From Chryseobacterium shigense (GTDB lineage: Bacteria > Bacteroidota > Bacteroidia > Flavobacteriales > Weeksellaceae), in contig NZ_JACHLC010000001.1 in NCBI RefSeq assembly GCF_014207845.1, positions 1,736,001-1,800,000 on the forward strand: DNA of 64,000 nt. Direction: 5' to 3'. Positions 34,458 through 43,603 of the stretch are shown one piece after another (within the stretch, counting starts at the first letter, position 1; every line of letters begins with the position of its first letter). The notes under the pieces were generated by a model. That model saw nothing but the letters and a program-made list of their open reading frames with translations. It was not told the origin of the DNA and ran no database searches. The position numbers and the translations under genes are program-made.

Positions 34458-34624
34458 ATGTTTTAATTTGTGTGTGGTTCTCAGTTTAATACAACTATCT
34501 TGCCGCCTCAACATTAAATTTCCTAAAATATCCTGTGATTTCAGCTTATATAAATATATTAATTTTAAGTTTAGGATAAGAATTAAAAATGCTATCCGGC
34601 CGATTGATATTAACTAATAGCGAG

Positions 34625-34713
34625 TTTTTGACGCAAAGATTGATTTATAAGGCTTCATATTTTAAGAATAGCAAAGGTGGATCAACTTCGTTGACCTGAT
34701 GAAGCGTTGATAT
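34625..34713 (+). repeat. Interspersed hairpin repeat, copy B
   Basis: Starts GTTTTTGACGCAAAGATTGA, has TATTTTAAGAATAGCAAAG, and ends with TCAAC-TTC-GTTGA (34682-34694) then CTGATGAAGC. It fills most of the 307-base spacer between the acyltransferase and egtD. The rest of the spacer is AT-rich with nothing recognised. Confidence 0.65.
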
Positions 34714-34764
34714 TACCGGATGTTTAATAAGATTGCTAAAAACAGATTGGTTTACTGTAAGATA

Positions 34765-35907
34765 TTATTCCGGGGATTTTTGTTCGGACTTGATCTTATT
34801 GATCAAAGGGTTGGCGTACATCGCGAGGAAATATTCTCTGGAAAGGGCATCGGAGGGATCGATACGCATTTCCAGCCTGCGGATGAAGAGTTGTTTTTCC
34901 TGTTCTGTATACTGGTCAGCATAGGTACCGGTGTTGTGAAGCAGGTCATATGCTATGTATTTGGTAGGCCAAAGTTTGTAGTTCTGAATGATTGAATCAT
35001 CAATAATCTGTGCTACAGCCTGAAGCTGTTTGTTTTTGTTTTCAAATTTTACAGCAATATCATCCAGTTCGGTATCTATTACATTTCCTGCGTGCAGGTG
35101 AATGCGTTTTTTCTGGCCCAATACCCCGCTGAGCATGGTCATAAAGTCTTCATCTTCACTTTTAACATACTCTTCATCCCTATGCTTGGCCAGTAATTGA
35201 GGCATCTTAAGGGAATCTGTAGGATCATATTCATAGGAAATGGAAACAGGAACGATTCTGAGTGTTTTAAAATAATCCGTTAATGACAAATCTCCGGCAG
35301 CCATGGCAAGCATTTTCAGAACTCCCTGCTGGGTAGCATCGTTTCCGTCTTTTGTACGGCCTTCACGCTGGGCAATCCAGACAGAGCGTTTTTCATGATG
35401 CAGAAGCTCGTCAATATACTCAGACATGATCTGTGAACTTTTGAGCTGCTCACGAAGGGGCAATCCTCTCTGAACTAAAAAATTACGGTTCAGTTTGGCC
35501 AGATCATGTAAAAAAGTTTTTTTAACAAGGTTGTCCCCAATGGCCGAAGCTGTCATAATAAGACCGTTTTCCAACAGGACAAGATTGATGAGTGAGGTAT
35601 CCAATACAATATCCCTGTGATTTGAAATGAAAAGGTATGGTGTCTGCTTATCCAGCTTGTCGAATCCCAAAGTGGTAAGTCCTTCGGAGCTTTTCGCAAG
35701 GATCTGGCGAATGGTATGGGCGATAAAATCATGCTGAAAATCGCTTACGGAGTGTATATTTTTAAACTGTTCCCTCCATACCTTTTTATCGGTACCGGGA
35801 AAAGTAAAGCCCATCAGCGCATTCATCATAGGATCACGGGAAATTCCCAGTAATGCTTCATTTACCTCGTTATCATAGAAAAACCTGATCTCATCGAACT
35901 TTGACAT
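34765..35907 (-). CDS. 1-acyl-glycerol-3-phosphate acyltransferase (PlsC/LPLAT type)
   Basis: A 380-residue lysophospholipid-type acyltransferase. The catalytic NHxxxxD motif is FISNHRDIVLDTSL near residue 95. The EGTR-type phosphate-binding motif is WIAQREGRTKDG near 178, and a later motif is RIVPVSISYEYDP near 225. It transfers an acyl chain to a lysophosphatidate-like acceptor at the membrane, making phospholipid. It is longer than typical PlsC, with an extra C-terminal domain common to a Bacteroidota subgroup. It is a lone gene. Confidence 0.8.
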   Translation of the reverse strand: MSKFDEIRFFYDNEVNEALLGISRDPMMNALMGFTFPGTDKKVWREQFKNIHSVSDFQHDFIAHTIRQILAKSSEGLTTLGFDKLDKQTPYLFISNHRDIVLDTSLINLVLLENGLIMTASAIGDNLVKKTFLHDLAKLNRNFLVQRGLPLREQLKSSQIMSEYIDELLHHEKRSVWIAQREGRTKDGNDATQQGVLKMLAMAAGDLSLTDYFKTLRIVPVSISYEYDPTDSLKMPQLLAKHRDEEYVKSEDEDFMTMLSGVLGQKKRIHLHAGNVIDTELDDIAVKFENKNKQLQAVAQIIDDSIIQNYKLWPTKYIAYDLLHNTGTYADQYTEQEKQLFIRRLEMRIDPSDALSREYFLAMYANPLINKIKSEQKSPE

Positions 35908-36101
35908 GCAATTATGTTAAATTAAAAACTTTCTGCAAAAGAACAAAAATTTATTGAGGGCACCTTATTACTATATGTTAAAGTATTATGATAAACGTAT
36001 CAGTTCAAAAGTTTTATTCTTTTATGGATTGGGAAACCTGAAATATGTACAAGGACAACTTTGTAAATACAAAATTTCAATATCTTTCTGTTTTTTACTT
36101 A

Positions 36102-36192
36102 CCACAGATTTGCACAGATGTTTATGCTAATACTTTATTGAAGTTATTAAAGTTATACGCAATCATCCGTGCGAATCTGTGAAATCTGTGGT
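36102..36192. repeat. Inverted repeat of CCACAGATT type
   Basis: CCACAGATTTGCACAGATG (36102-36120) faces its imperfect complement CATCCGTGCGAATCTGTG...CTGTGG (36164-36191) across about 43 bases. This style of dispersed repeat is common between genes in Bacteroidota. It lies in the 454-base spacer 35908-36361. Confidence 0.65.
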
Positions 36193-36240
36193 TAAAAAAT
36201 TCTATACATCATCGTAAATATAAATTGATAATGTCCTCAT

Positions 36241-36323
36241 TTTTTTTAACGCAAAGATTTATTGTAACAGTGGATATTTTGAGGTTGCAAAGAAAGGATC
36301 AATCAAGATTGATTTGATTAAGC
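36241..36323 (+). repeat. Interspersed hairpin repeat, copy C
   Basis: Starts TTTTTTTAACGCAAAGATTT, has ATATTTTGAGGTTGCAAAGA, and ends with ATCAAT-CAAG-ATTGAT (36298-36313) then TTGATTAAGC. It is the third copy of the family at 33361 and 34625. Confidence 0.65.
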
Positions 36324-36361
36324 TGGCTGATTATCCGGCTGTTTTATTGGGACTTTTGCTT

Positions 36362-36907
36362 TTATTTTACTTTTTCCAGCAGGTATAATTTGGCTCCGGA
36401 AAAGGCCAGTTTAGGCATCAGGTTTCCTTCCAGGACCATGGTCTTGTTGTTGACATCAATGACTGAAATGTAATTGCTGGAATTGTATTCTATATAGTTT
36501 TCCTTTTCTTTGGTTAAAGGATTTTTGCCGAATTCCATAGAATATTTTACCCAGTCTTCATCGCCGGAGCTGCAGTGTACGGGTTTGAATTTGGATTTTT
36601 TAGCCTTAAAAACAATCTCGTCGTAGCTGTCTGTACAGTCTGAAGTGAATGAACTTTCCGGGTTCTGATCTTTTGAAAAGTCCTCGAAAGAGCCTTTATA
36701 CACTCCTACCACTTTCCAGGTACCATCCACACGGTCTTCATCTATTTTTCCTTTCGCTTTGCTTACGGCCCAGCTGATGCCGTTTACGGTTCCTTTTACG
36801 GCTTTGTAACCTACTTTGGCAACTCCTGTCACTACTTTTGTTGCAGTTCTTACTACACAGGAATTCAGTACAAGAACAGCAGAAAGGAGGAATATTGTTT
36901 TTTTCAT
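36362..36907 (-). CDS. Hypothetical lipoprotein, lipocalin-like
   Basis: A 181-residue protein with a lipoprotein signal ending LVLNSCVVR (Cys about 17). A basic, glycine/valine-rich stretch follows (VVTGVAKVGYKAVKGTVNG), then a beta-rich domain from GTWKVVGVYKG to the end with a Cys pair. The GTWK opening and strand pattern suggest a lipocalin-like domain. Function unknown; the gene stands alone, 139 bases after the polyketide operon. Confidence 0.55.
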   Translation of the reverse strand: MKKTIFLLSAVLVLNSCVVRTATKVVTGVAKVGYKAVKGTVNGISWAVSKAKGKIDEDRVDGTWKVVGVYKGSFEDFSKDQNPESSFTSDCTDSYDEIVFKAKKSKFKPVHCSSGDEDWVKYSMEFGKNPLTKEKENYIEYNSSNYISVIDVNNKTMVLEGNLMPKLAFSGAKLYLLEKVK

Positions 36908-37046
36908 TTGTCAGGTTTTTTATCGTTGCGAAGATAGGGTTTTTGAAAGTGACAATGAAATTTCAGAAAACATCAGGACCACAATTTGAAACGCTTCAGA
37001 GATGAAATGTTGAAATTTATATTAAAATATTGACATATAAAATAAA

Positions 37047-37598
37047 CTATGGATTTAAGTCCACGGTGGCAATCTGTGTTCGCTTACACATCCACCTCCT
37101 CAACCTCCACACCGGCAAATAAACAAAAACCACAGACAACACCCCCGCCAGCACTCCAATCACCACAGCCATCGCCGTAGCATCCAGCTTATAATATTCA
37201 GACAGGTTATATTGCGCTAAAAGCAAAACGGACAACACCAGCAATCCGGTAACAGCACCATGCAAAATACTCAGCTTTGTCATCAGTTTCTTTTTATTAA
37301 GCTGTTCGTCTACGGTAAACTCAATGGCGCCCTGCTCGGAAGCGATGATCACCCTGTTGATAATATCAATGGTAAGAACTACTGGAAGAAAAACGGCCAT
37401 TGGCAATGTAAGACGGGCCAGGTTTTGAGTTCCCGAAAAGAAATGCGTATATCCCAATTCCTGGAAGCTGGCATAGGCAATAATGAAATTAAAGAACACA
37501 TTTGGAAGGACATAAAATATTGTCCGCCTGATGAGAAAACGTTTCAGTGTGGTTTTCCTGATTTTTTTAGGAGGTGCGGGCTTCAGTTTAAATTTCAT
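37047..37598 (-). CDS. Small membrane protein, last gene of the polyketide operon
   Basis: A 183-residue protein with a basic N-terminus and four predicted TM helices (about 29-46, 63-85, 110-128 and 140-163), ending with a basic tail. I do not recognise a family. It overlaps the upstream acyltransferase gene by 4 bases, so it belongs to the operon. Possible roles are export, or anchoring of the glycolipid assembly enzymes; these are inferences from location only. Confidence 0.55.
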   Translation of the reverse strand: MKFKLKPAPPKKIRKTTLKRFLIRRTIFYVLPNVFFNFIIAYASFQELGYTHFFSGTQNLARLTLPMAVFLPVVLTIDIINRVIIASEQGAIEFTVDEQLNKKKLMTKLSILHGAVTGLLVLSVLLLAQYNLSEYYKLDATAMAVVIGVLAGVLSVVFVYLPVWRLRRWMCKRTQIATVDLNP

Positions 37599-38848
37599 AA
37601 CGACGAGGTCAGGAATTCAATGGCTTTGTCTTTGATTCTAACGGCTTCTTCTTTAGGCAGAAAATGTTCATTGGACATGAATGTAAAATCCATCTGCCTG
37701 TTATACGTTGTGGTCACCAGCGTATTAGAATTCAGCCAGGGAAATGCAACGGTAGGACTCATGATGCTTTCCACTTTAAAATTTTTATAGGTATCGGGAA
37801 TATTGATCCTGCCCATATTGGATAAGGTAACATCGTGTCCCCCTTTACCGGATTTCAGCATGCTGATCATATCTTCAACGACAGGATGCATCTGCTCTCC
37901 CACCCACAGAAGTTCTCTCGCCTCCATTTTTCCTGTTTTCTCCACAAGATCTTTTTTGATCTGTCTTGCATGGTCAAGTATATTCTGACCTGCTTTTTTC
38001 AGTGAAAGCTCAACGGTCGGCGCAAACGCAAATACATGATCCTTCCTGATCTCCGGTATAAAATGGCGTACATCTACCGGACTTATCACCTTACTTTTAG
38101 CCTGATTCCCCTGTATTTCTTTAAAGGCCTGCATAAACGATGCGCACAGCAAAGCATGTACAGAAATGCCATGAACTTTGGATTTTTCAGTTATCTGTGT
38201 AGTCGTTTCAGTATTCAGTTTCCAGTGGATCACATAATTTTTTCCGGGATTTTTCCGGCTTTTCCGCTGCATCAGGAAAAAAAGACGGGCCATTATCAGA
38301 TATAGACGGGCTTTGCGTTTCTTCTTTTTTGTATTGAAATCCAATGGCAGGAAATCATCTGCTGAACTGAATAAATGATAAGTCCCCAGCTCCGAAGAAG
38401 GGCCATCCAGCAGGGAAAGAAGCTCTTCCGTAAGATTGACAATCGAGGTTCCGTCACAGATGCAATGTGGAAGTACCCATAGGATTTCGGAAATATTATT
38501 CACCCCTTTGATCCACACCAGACGGGCCAATGGTTTATTTTCATCATCAAACAGAAGGAACCATTCTTTTTCGGATTCCTGAAGCCAGTCTTCATCCGTT
38601 TGCCGTTCAACGATCCGGAGCGGAACAGGTTCAATCTCTTTATTTTCTATGAAAAACGGATACCGCTCACTGCTGTTATCAATTCTGACCCTCAGTAAAG
38701 GATGCTTTTTCTGAATTTTCGCCAAAGCAGTTCTAAAGTTTTCCTCCGGAATTTCTCCGTTAATTCTTACCGTAAAAACACAGTTTACAGGTGTTTCGGG
38801 GTCAACGTACATGATCCGTTCCACCAACATTAAATTTCGTCTCATCAT
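37595..38848 (-). CDS. PapA/condensation-type acyltransferase, altered active-site motif
   Basis: A 417-residue condensation-fold protein, paralogous to the next gene upstream. The opening RNLMLVERIMYVDPETPVN and HPLLRVRIDN pattern fits PapA5-like O-acyltransferases that esterify polyketide alcohols. The HHxxxDG motif reads VLPHCICDGTSI (about residue 123): the first His is Pro, but the second, catalytic His and the DG are kept. MGRINIPDTY and TTTYNRQMDFTFM near the end correspond to the latch region. It overlaps both neighbours by 4 bases, indicating translational coupling. Confidence 0.75.
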   Translation of the reverse strand: MMRRNLMLVERIMYVDPETPVNCVFTVRINGEIPEENFRTALAKIQKKHPLLRVRIDNSSERYPFFIENKEIEPVPLRIVERQTDEDWLQESEKEWFLLFDDENKPLARLVWIKGVNNISEILWVLPHCICDGTSIVNLTEELLSLLDGPSSELGTYHLFSSADDFLPLDFNTKKKKRKARLYLIMARLFFLMQRKSRKNPGKNYVIHWKLNTETTTQITEKSKVHGISVHALLCASFMQAFKEIQGNQAKSKVISPVDVRHFIPEIRKDHVFAFAPTVELSLKKAGQNILDHARQIKKDLVEKTGKMEARELLWVGEQMHPVVEDMISMLKSGKGGHDVTLSNMGRINIPDTYKNFKVESIMSPTVAFPWLNSNTLVTTTYNRQMDFTFMSNEHFLPKEEAVRIKDKAIEFLTSSL

Positions 38849-40116
38849 AATACTGCAATATGATCTAGCTGTAATTTCACTGTTTTAATCATCTCATCCC
38901 GGATAGCCAATGCTTCCTCATACGGTAAATATCCTTCGCTTCCTACAAAAGAAAAATCCATTTCCCCTCTGAATGTGGAAGTAACCATCGTTGTAGTGTT
39001 CCCCAAAGGGCCGATCACGGAAGGACTGAAAATAGTTTCAAGGGTAAATTCTTTATACTGATGAGGAATCTGAATGCGCCCTAAATTGGAAAACATACAG
39101 TCATTGGAAGATTTTCCATGTTTTAAAAGCTTTGTGAAATTTTTCAGGGCATCGTGGGCAGATTCCATGACCATCATGGTGATGTAAGGATTAAGTTTCG
39201 ATGTTTTACGCTCTACAGATTCCTGCATCAGGCGTAAATTCTCCGAAAAACTTATTTTCTGATTGGCCGAAACCACGATCATCAACCCAAAAGCAAAAAT
39301 ATGATCTTCCTTGATCTGTTTGGCAAACCTCCTGATATCCACCGGACAGGAAACTTTATTGAAAGCTGCGGCCCCTCTCACTTTTTTAAATGCATGAAGC
39401 AAAGCAGCACTCAAGAAAGTATTAACCGTAACTTCCTGCGATTTACAGTAGGAAATCAGTTCCTGGCTTGTCTTTTTATCAAATTTCCAGTGAATCAGGT
39501 AGTCGTTTTTTCGTTCAACAGCTTTTTTACCAACAGGAATACATTTAATAGCCGTTGCTGCCAGCCTGCCGATCACTTTCGCTTTCAGTTTTTGCTTCCG
39601 GCTCGTTAAGATATCAGAGGGAACCACGTCATGAATTCCAAGTATAGGATTCTCCACTCCTATTTCTGCTGAAGGATGATCCAGCAGCTGTAAAAATTCG
39701 TTCAGGAAAGCCATTGCAGAACCTCCGTCGCATAAGCAGTGATGGAAAGAAAAAAGCATATCTGAAACCTTTTCCCCTTTGATCCATACAAACCGGATAA
39801 GCGGTAATTCTCCATAATTAAACAGAATCTTCCACTCTCTTCTGGATTCTTCCTGCCAGTCTTCATCACCGTTTCTGGACACAATCCGGATAGGTATGGG
39901 CAAATGATTTTCCGGCACTTCAAGCCACGGGATATTGTTTTCATCGTGGATGATGAGGGCTCTCAGCCAAGGATGCTTACCCTGAAGCTGGTCCAGGGCA
40001 TGCTGAATATCTTCTTCTCTAAAAGTACCGCGCAGCCGGAACGGAATCACCGCATTAAAAGGCTCTGTTCCGTCCCCCAGCAGCATACGCTCGCCAAATA
40101 ACAATTTTCTTCTCAT
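38845..40116 (-). CDS. PapA/condensation-type acyltransferase, intact HHxxxDG
   Basis: A 423-residue condensation-fold acyltransferase with the full motif SFHHCLCDGGSA near residue 126. It opens with KLLFGERMLLGDGTEPFN and HPWLRALIIH, and its end (FSNLGRIQIPHQYKEF, TSTFRGEMDFSFVG) parallels its paralogue. In PapA-type enzymes the second His takes a proton from an alcohol, which then attacks an acyl thioester on an ACP. It follows the double glycosyltransferase gene by 4 bases. Expected role: adding an acyl chain to the polyketide or sugar. Confidence 0.8.
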   Translation of the reverse strand: MRRKLLFGERMLLGDGTEPFNAVIPFRLRGTFREEDIQHALDQLQGKHPWLRALIIHDENNIPWLEVPENHLPIPIRIVSRNGDEDWQEESRREWKILFNYGELPLIRFVWIKGEKVSDMLFSFHHCLCDGGSAMAFLNEFLQLLDHPSAEIGVENPILGIHDVVPSDILTSRKQKLKAKVIGRLAATAIKCIPVGKKAVERKNDYLIHWKFDKKTSQELISYCKSQEVTVNTFLSAALLHAFKKVRGAAAFNKVSCPVDIRRFAKQIKEDHIFAFGLMIVVSANQKISFSENLRLMQESVERKTSKLNPYITMMVMESAHDALKNFTKLLKHGKSSNDCMFSNLGRIQIPHQYKEFTLETIFSPSVIGPLGNTTTMVTSTFRGEMDFSFVGSEGYLPYEEALAIRDEMIKTVKLQLDHIAVL

Positions 40117-40120
40117 AGGC

Positions 40121-42526
40121 TTATACAGAAACTAATGTTGACTGTTCTTTTTGTATACAATTTTCCAGCAGCTCTACTGCCCTGTCGTTGCCACCTGCAT
40201 TAAGTAAACTTGTTTGCACTTCTTTGGCTGCATTCCTGTATTGAGGATTTTCCAGTAATTCAAAAACAGTTTCCCGGAGTGCTTCCACAAGTAATCTTTT
40301 GTAACGGATACTGATTCCACAACCGGCCTTTTCAATCAGTTTGGCAATATGAAAATGATCGTAGGCAATAGGAGTAATTAGCATAGGTAATCCGTTCGTG
40401 AATGTATCATTAACGGTATTAAAACCTCCATGACAGATCACTGCATCCATATGGGGCATTAACGCAGACTGTGGAACAAAACCGTTTACGATAAAATTAG
40501 ACGGCCATTCATTAAATATGTCCGGCGGAGTTGCCGCCACAATAGTTACAGGTTGATCTGCAAATGCAGCAATCACTTTTTCAAAAAAGGCTTTCCTGAT
40601 ATCTACCAGCAGTGTTCCCAGTGATACAAATATCTTGGGTGTGGTGGCTGCTTTTAATCTTTCCCAGTCAAAGGGTGCCGGATTAGGACGTCCTTTTACC
40701 GGGCCTACAAATCTCATGTGTGACGGAACTGTTTCAAAACCTGCAAAAGCCTGCGATGTAAATACCAGATTTAATTGATGGGAATGAATAAAAATACCAT
40801 CATCCGAAATTCCTACCTCTTTCTGAAGATCTCTGATCAGTTTTTGCTGCCACTCGAATATTTTGGGTGCGTTATTTTCGGTATCGCCCATTACATCAGG
40901 AGGAACAGGCGTCGTCGTTACGCAGGGAATATTATGTTTATGGGCAAAAAGAGCACCCCCGAAAGTAATACAGTCGTTCACCAGGACATCGGGTTTCCAG
41001 CTTTTTACGAGGCGTTCCAATCCGGGCATCATCATTCTGGCAAACGGAACATAGGTTTCTTCAAGGGCCAGTTTCATGACTTCAGGTCCTGAGCAGGCAG
41101 GTCCTTCGTCCTGTCTTTTTAAAATACGCTGAATTTCATCTTGAAATGGCACAAGATCTTCTTCGGGATAAAAATAGCTTCCTCCTTCCGGAATATGTTT
41201 GCTGTCCAACGGTGTAATTCCAAACCATTTTACCTCATGGCCACGGGCAATGAGGCTGGCTCCCACACTTAATGTAGGGCTGATATGCCCAAAAAAAGGA
41301 GGAATCACAAATAAAAATTTAGAGCCACTATTTATTGTTTCTGAAACGGGAATTAGCGCCTTTTCCAGTAAATTAGCTGCGGGGACTGTACCGCCTGCTT
41401 CCATAAAAGATTCACGGACTGTTTGTGCAGCTTCTTTATATCGTGGATTATTCAAGATATTCTGAACAGCTTCGTTCAGGTGACGGGATTTAAATCTGTT
41501 AAAATTTAAGCGTTCCCCTGCTCCTGTACGTACGACACGTCCTGCAACGTGAGACTGGTCGTAAGCAATAGGAATAACAACCAGCGGGAGAGCGTTTGAA
41601 AGGGCTTCGGATACGGTATTATGACCGCCATGACAGATAACTCCGTCCAGATAAGGCAGAAGATCCAGCTGAGGAACCTGCTGACAGACTATAAAATTTT
41701 CCGGCCAGTTTTCAAAAAGCTGAGGATCAGAAACCAGTACAACAGTTAAATCTTCATCTTTAAAGGCATCTATTACTTTTTGGAAAAAGGCTTTTTTATG
41801 ATCATGATCAAAGGTCGTTCCAATACTTACCAGTATTTTTTTCCTAGTAATACTATTGAATCTGTCCCAATCAAATTCGCATGAAATACGGCGTTCGGTA
41901 AGAACCGGGCCAGTGAACTTATAATTTTCCGGCAGATCCATTTCACCAAAGAACTCTTTTGATGTTAAAACAAGGGTCAGAAGATCCGAAGAAGCCAGCG
42001 AACGGTTTTCTGTAATGCCCAGTTCTTTTTGCAGTTCAATGATCTTATTGACTTCCCATTCATGTACTTTAGGCAGTTCATCCATCATTTTAATGGCTGC
42101 AGGAGCCGTAACGGAAGTGCTGTAAGGTAGGTTGAGTTTTTTAGTGGCAATAGCAGCAGCAAACAGCTGATGGTCTCCAATCACCATATCGGGCTGATAT
42201 TGCTTCAATAAAGCAACAATTCCAATGTAACAGTGTCTGTTTAAGGGAATCAGCACCTCATCGTAAAGAAATTTAATGCTGTCGATACCGTAAACTACTT
42301 TTTTGGAAATAATATCGAGATAGCTTTCACTTTCTTTTTTTTCTTCGTCGGTCTGGTCGTATTGAATGAGCAGAAGTTCTCCTCCAGCCGGAAGTTTCGT
42401 GTTTAAATTCTGGTCGAGACTGATCCAGGCCACTTCATGCCCTCTTTTCAGTAATTCTGAGCCGATGCTTAAGGTTGGATTGACATGGCCTGTCAATGGC
42501 GGAACAACAAATACAAATTTAGCCAT
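40121..42526 (-). CDS. Double glycosyltransferase: two GT-B (UGT/MGT) domains in tandem
   Basis: An 801-residue protein made of two homologous family-1 type glycosyltransferases. Half one (about 1-390) opens FVFVVPPLTGHVNPTLSIGS and ends in VICHGGHNTVSEALSNALPL. Half two (about 400-795) opens FLFVIPPFFGHISPTLSVGA and ends in VICHGGFNTVNDTFTNGLPM. The HGG...N donor-site signature of UGT/MGT and carotenoid (CrtX) enzymes is present in both, so both halves may be active, moving sugars from nucleotide donors. It overlaps the hydrolase gene by 8 bases. Two sugars on the product is the inference. Confidence 0.85.
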   Translation of the reverse strand: MAKFVFVVPPLTGHVNPTLSIGSELLKRGHEVAWISLDQNLNTKLPAGGELLLIQYDQTDEEKKESESYLDIISKKVVYGIDSIKFLYDEVLIPLNRHCYIGIVALLKQYQPDMVIGDHQLFAAAIATKKLNLPYSTSVTAPAAIKMMDELPKVHEWEVNKIIELQKELGITENRSLASSDLLTLVLTSKEFFGEMDLPENYKFTGPVLTERRISCEFDWDRFNSITRKKILVSIGTTFDHDHKKAFFQKVIDAFKDEDLTVVLVSDPQLFENWPENFIVCQQVPQLDLLPYLDGVICHGGHNTVSEALSNALPLVVIPIAYDQSHVAGRVVRTGAGERLNFNRFKSRHLNEAVQNILNNPRYKEAAQTVRESFMEAGGTVPAANLLEKALIPVSETINSGSKFLFVIPPFFGHISPTLSVGASLIARGHEVKWFGITPLDSKHIPEGGSYFYPEEDLVPFQDEIQRILKRQDEGPACSGPEVMKLALEETYVPFARMMMPGLERLVKSWKPDVLVNDCITFGGALFAHKHNIPCVTTTPVPPDVMGDTENNAPKIFEWQQKLIRDLQKEVGISDDGIFIHSHQLNLVFTSQAFAGFETVPSHMRFVGPVKGRPNPAPFDWERLKAATTPKIFVSLGTLLVDIRKAFFEKVIAAFADQPVTIVAATPPDIFNEWPSNFIVNGFVPQSALMPHMDAVICHGGFNTVNDTFTNGLPMLITPIAYDHFHIAKLIEKAGCGISIRYKRLLVEALRETVFELLENPQYRNAAKEVQTSLLNAGGNDRAVELLENCIQKEQSTLVSV

Positions 42527-43313
42527 GATTTTGTGTTATTAATTTAGATAATGATTGGGATAAAAAATGAGTAATATTTTCAGCGATTTGGACAGGTTCC
42601 TGAATCGGGATATTATGGTCCCCGGGAATAAATTTTAACTGAGATTGATTGATTTTTGCATGCAGCCACTCTCCTGTCGGCCTGCAATTCGAATCTGCAC
42701 CGTACATCAATAATGTGGAGGATTTTAACTCAGAAAAATCTGCTTCATTCAGGAAATCTTTTTCTCTGATCATGTCTGCTTTGATGCTGGTCTGTTCAAA
42801 CAGGAATTCATACATCCGGTGGTTTTTCTCCATCTGTCTTTTACCCATCTGCACTTTGGTGGTGTCTGTAAAATTGGCGACATAATGCTCGAGAAATTCT
42901 TTACTGTATTCATCAATGATGTTGCGGGCCTTTTCGTCCCGTGGATCCGGTGCTTCAATGACAACCAGCTGGCTGATACGTTCTGGAGCCTTCAATGCTG
43001 TTTTCAAAGCAATAAGACCTCCGAAACTGTACCCGGCAAGATGTACTTTTTCAAGGTGTAAAGCATTCATTAGGGCCAGAAGGTCGTCCGACATACTTTC
43101 CAGATCATATCCATCGGGAAAACGTTCGCTCATGCCGTGGCTTTTCAGATCGTACATCACAACATGAAAATGCTTCGCCAGAACCGGGGCAATATTGAAA
43201 TAATAAATGGAAAGGTTGCTGAACATCCCATGGATAAGCACCACCGTCTGCTCAGCTCCTTTATTGAGTTCCTGAATATGAACCTGTTTATGATTGATTG
43301 TAATTATTGGCAT
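42519..43313 (-). CDS. Alpha/beta hydrolase of the polyketide operon
   Basis: A 264-residue alpha/beta hydrolase with VLIHGMFSN near 26 (oxyanion loop), the nucleophile elbow GYSFGG near 94-99, an acid candidate in LMYGADSN near 207, and terminal His in PGDHNIP near 234. In this setting it most likely acts as an offloading thioesterase or trims an ester; lipase or thioesterase cannot be separated by sequence. It overlaps the ACP gene by 10 bases. Confidence 0.78.
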   Translation of the reverse strand: MPIITINHKQVHIQELNKGAEQTVVLIHGMFSNLSIYYFNIAPVLAKHFHVVMYDLKSHGMSERFPDGYDLESMSDDLLALMNALHLEKVHLAGYSFGGLIALKTALKAPERISQLVVIEAPDPRDEKARNIIDEYSKEFLEHYVANFTDTTKVQMGKRQMEKNHRMYEFLFEQTSIKADMIREKDFLNEADFSELKSSTLLMYGADSNCRPTGEWLHAKINQSQLKFIPGDHNIPIQEPVQIAENITHFLSQSLSKLITQNHG

Positions 43314-43603
43314 TCGTAAATGTAATTGATGATCATACGAAGATCAAGGTTGATCAGCTCATCCAGATCCATAGAAGACAGCCATCCTGTGAAATCAATC
43401 TGCTCACCGAAGTGGGCTTTGATTTTCTCAGAAAAGGAAACGATTTCTATGCTGTCCATTTCCAGGTCTTTAGTGAATGAACTGTCCGGGGTGATATCCA
43501 TTTCTTCTACAAATTCAGCGCCTATCACTTCGGTGATAAAACCTTTTAAAAGGGTGAACAGTTGCTCGTGATTCAGTTTTAATGTGTTGTTTATAGTGTC
43601 CAT
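43304..43603 (-). CDS. Stand-alone acyl carrier protein
   Basis: A 99-residue acidic protein with the carrier-domain serine in TKDLEMDSIEIVSF (about residue 51), the site of 4'-phosphopantetheine. It is separate from the two carrier domains in the giant PKS. A PPTase able to load it is fused in the preceding gene, whose end overlaps this start by 13 bases. It may carry the acyl group used by the two PapA-type enzymes or a starter unit. Confidence 0.85.
   Translation of the reverse strand: MDTINNTLKLNHEQLFTLLKGFITEVIGAEFVEEMDITPDSSFTKDLEMDSIEIVSFSEKIKAHFGEQIDFTGWLSSMDLDELINLDLRMIINYIYECQ

Noticed and set aside
34733..34924. Plus-strand ORF opposite the PlsC-type gene end
   Set aside because: It overlaps the terminal codons of the acyltransferase in antisense and has no promoter or family.
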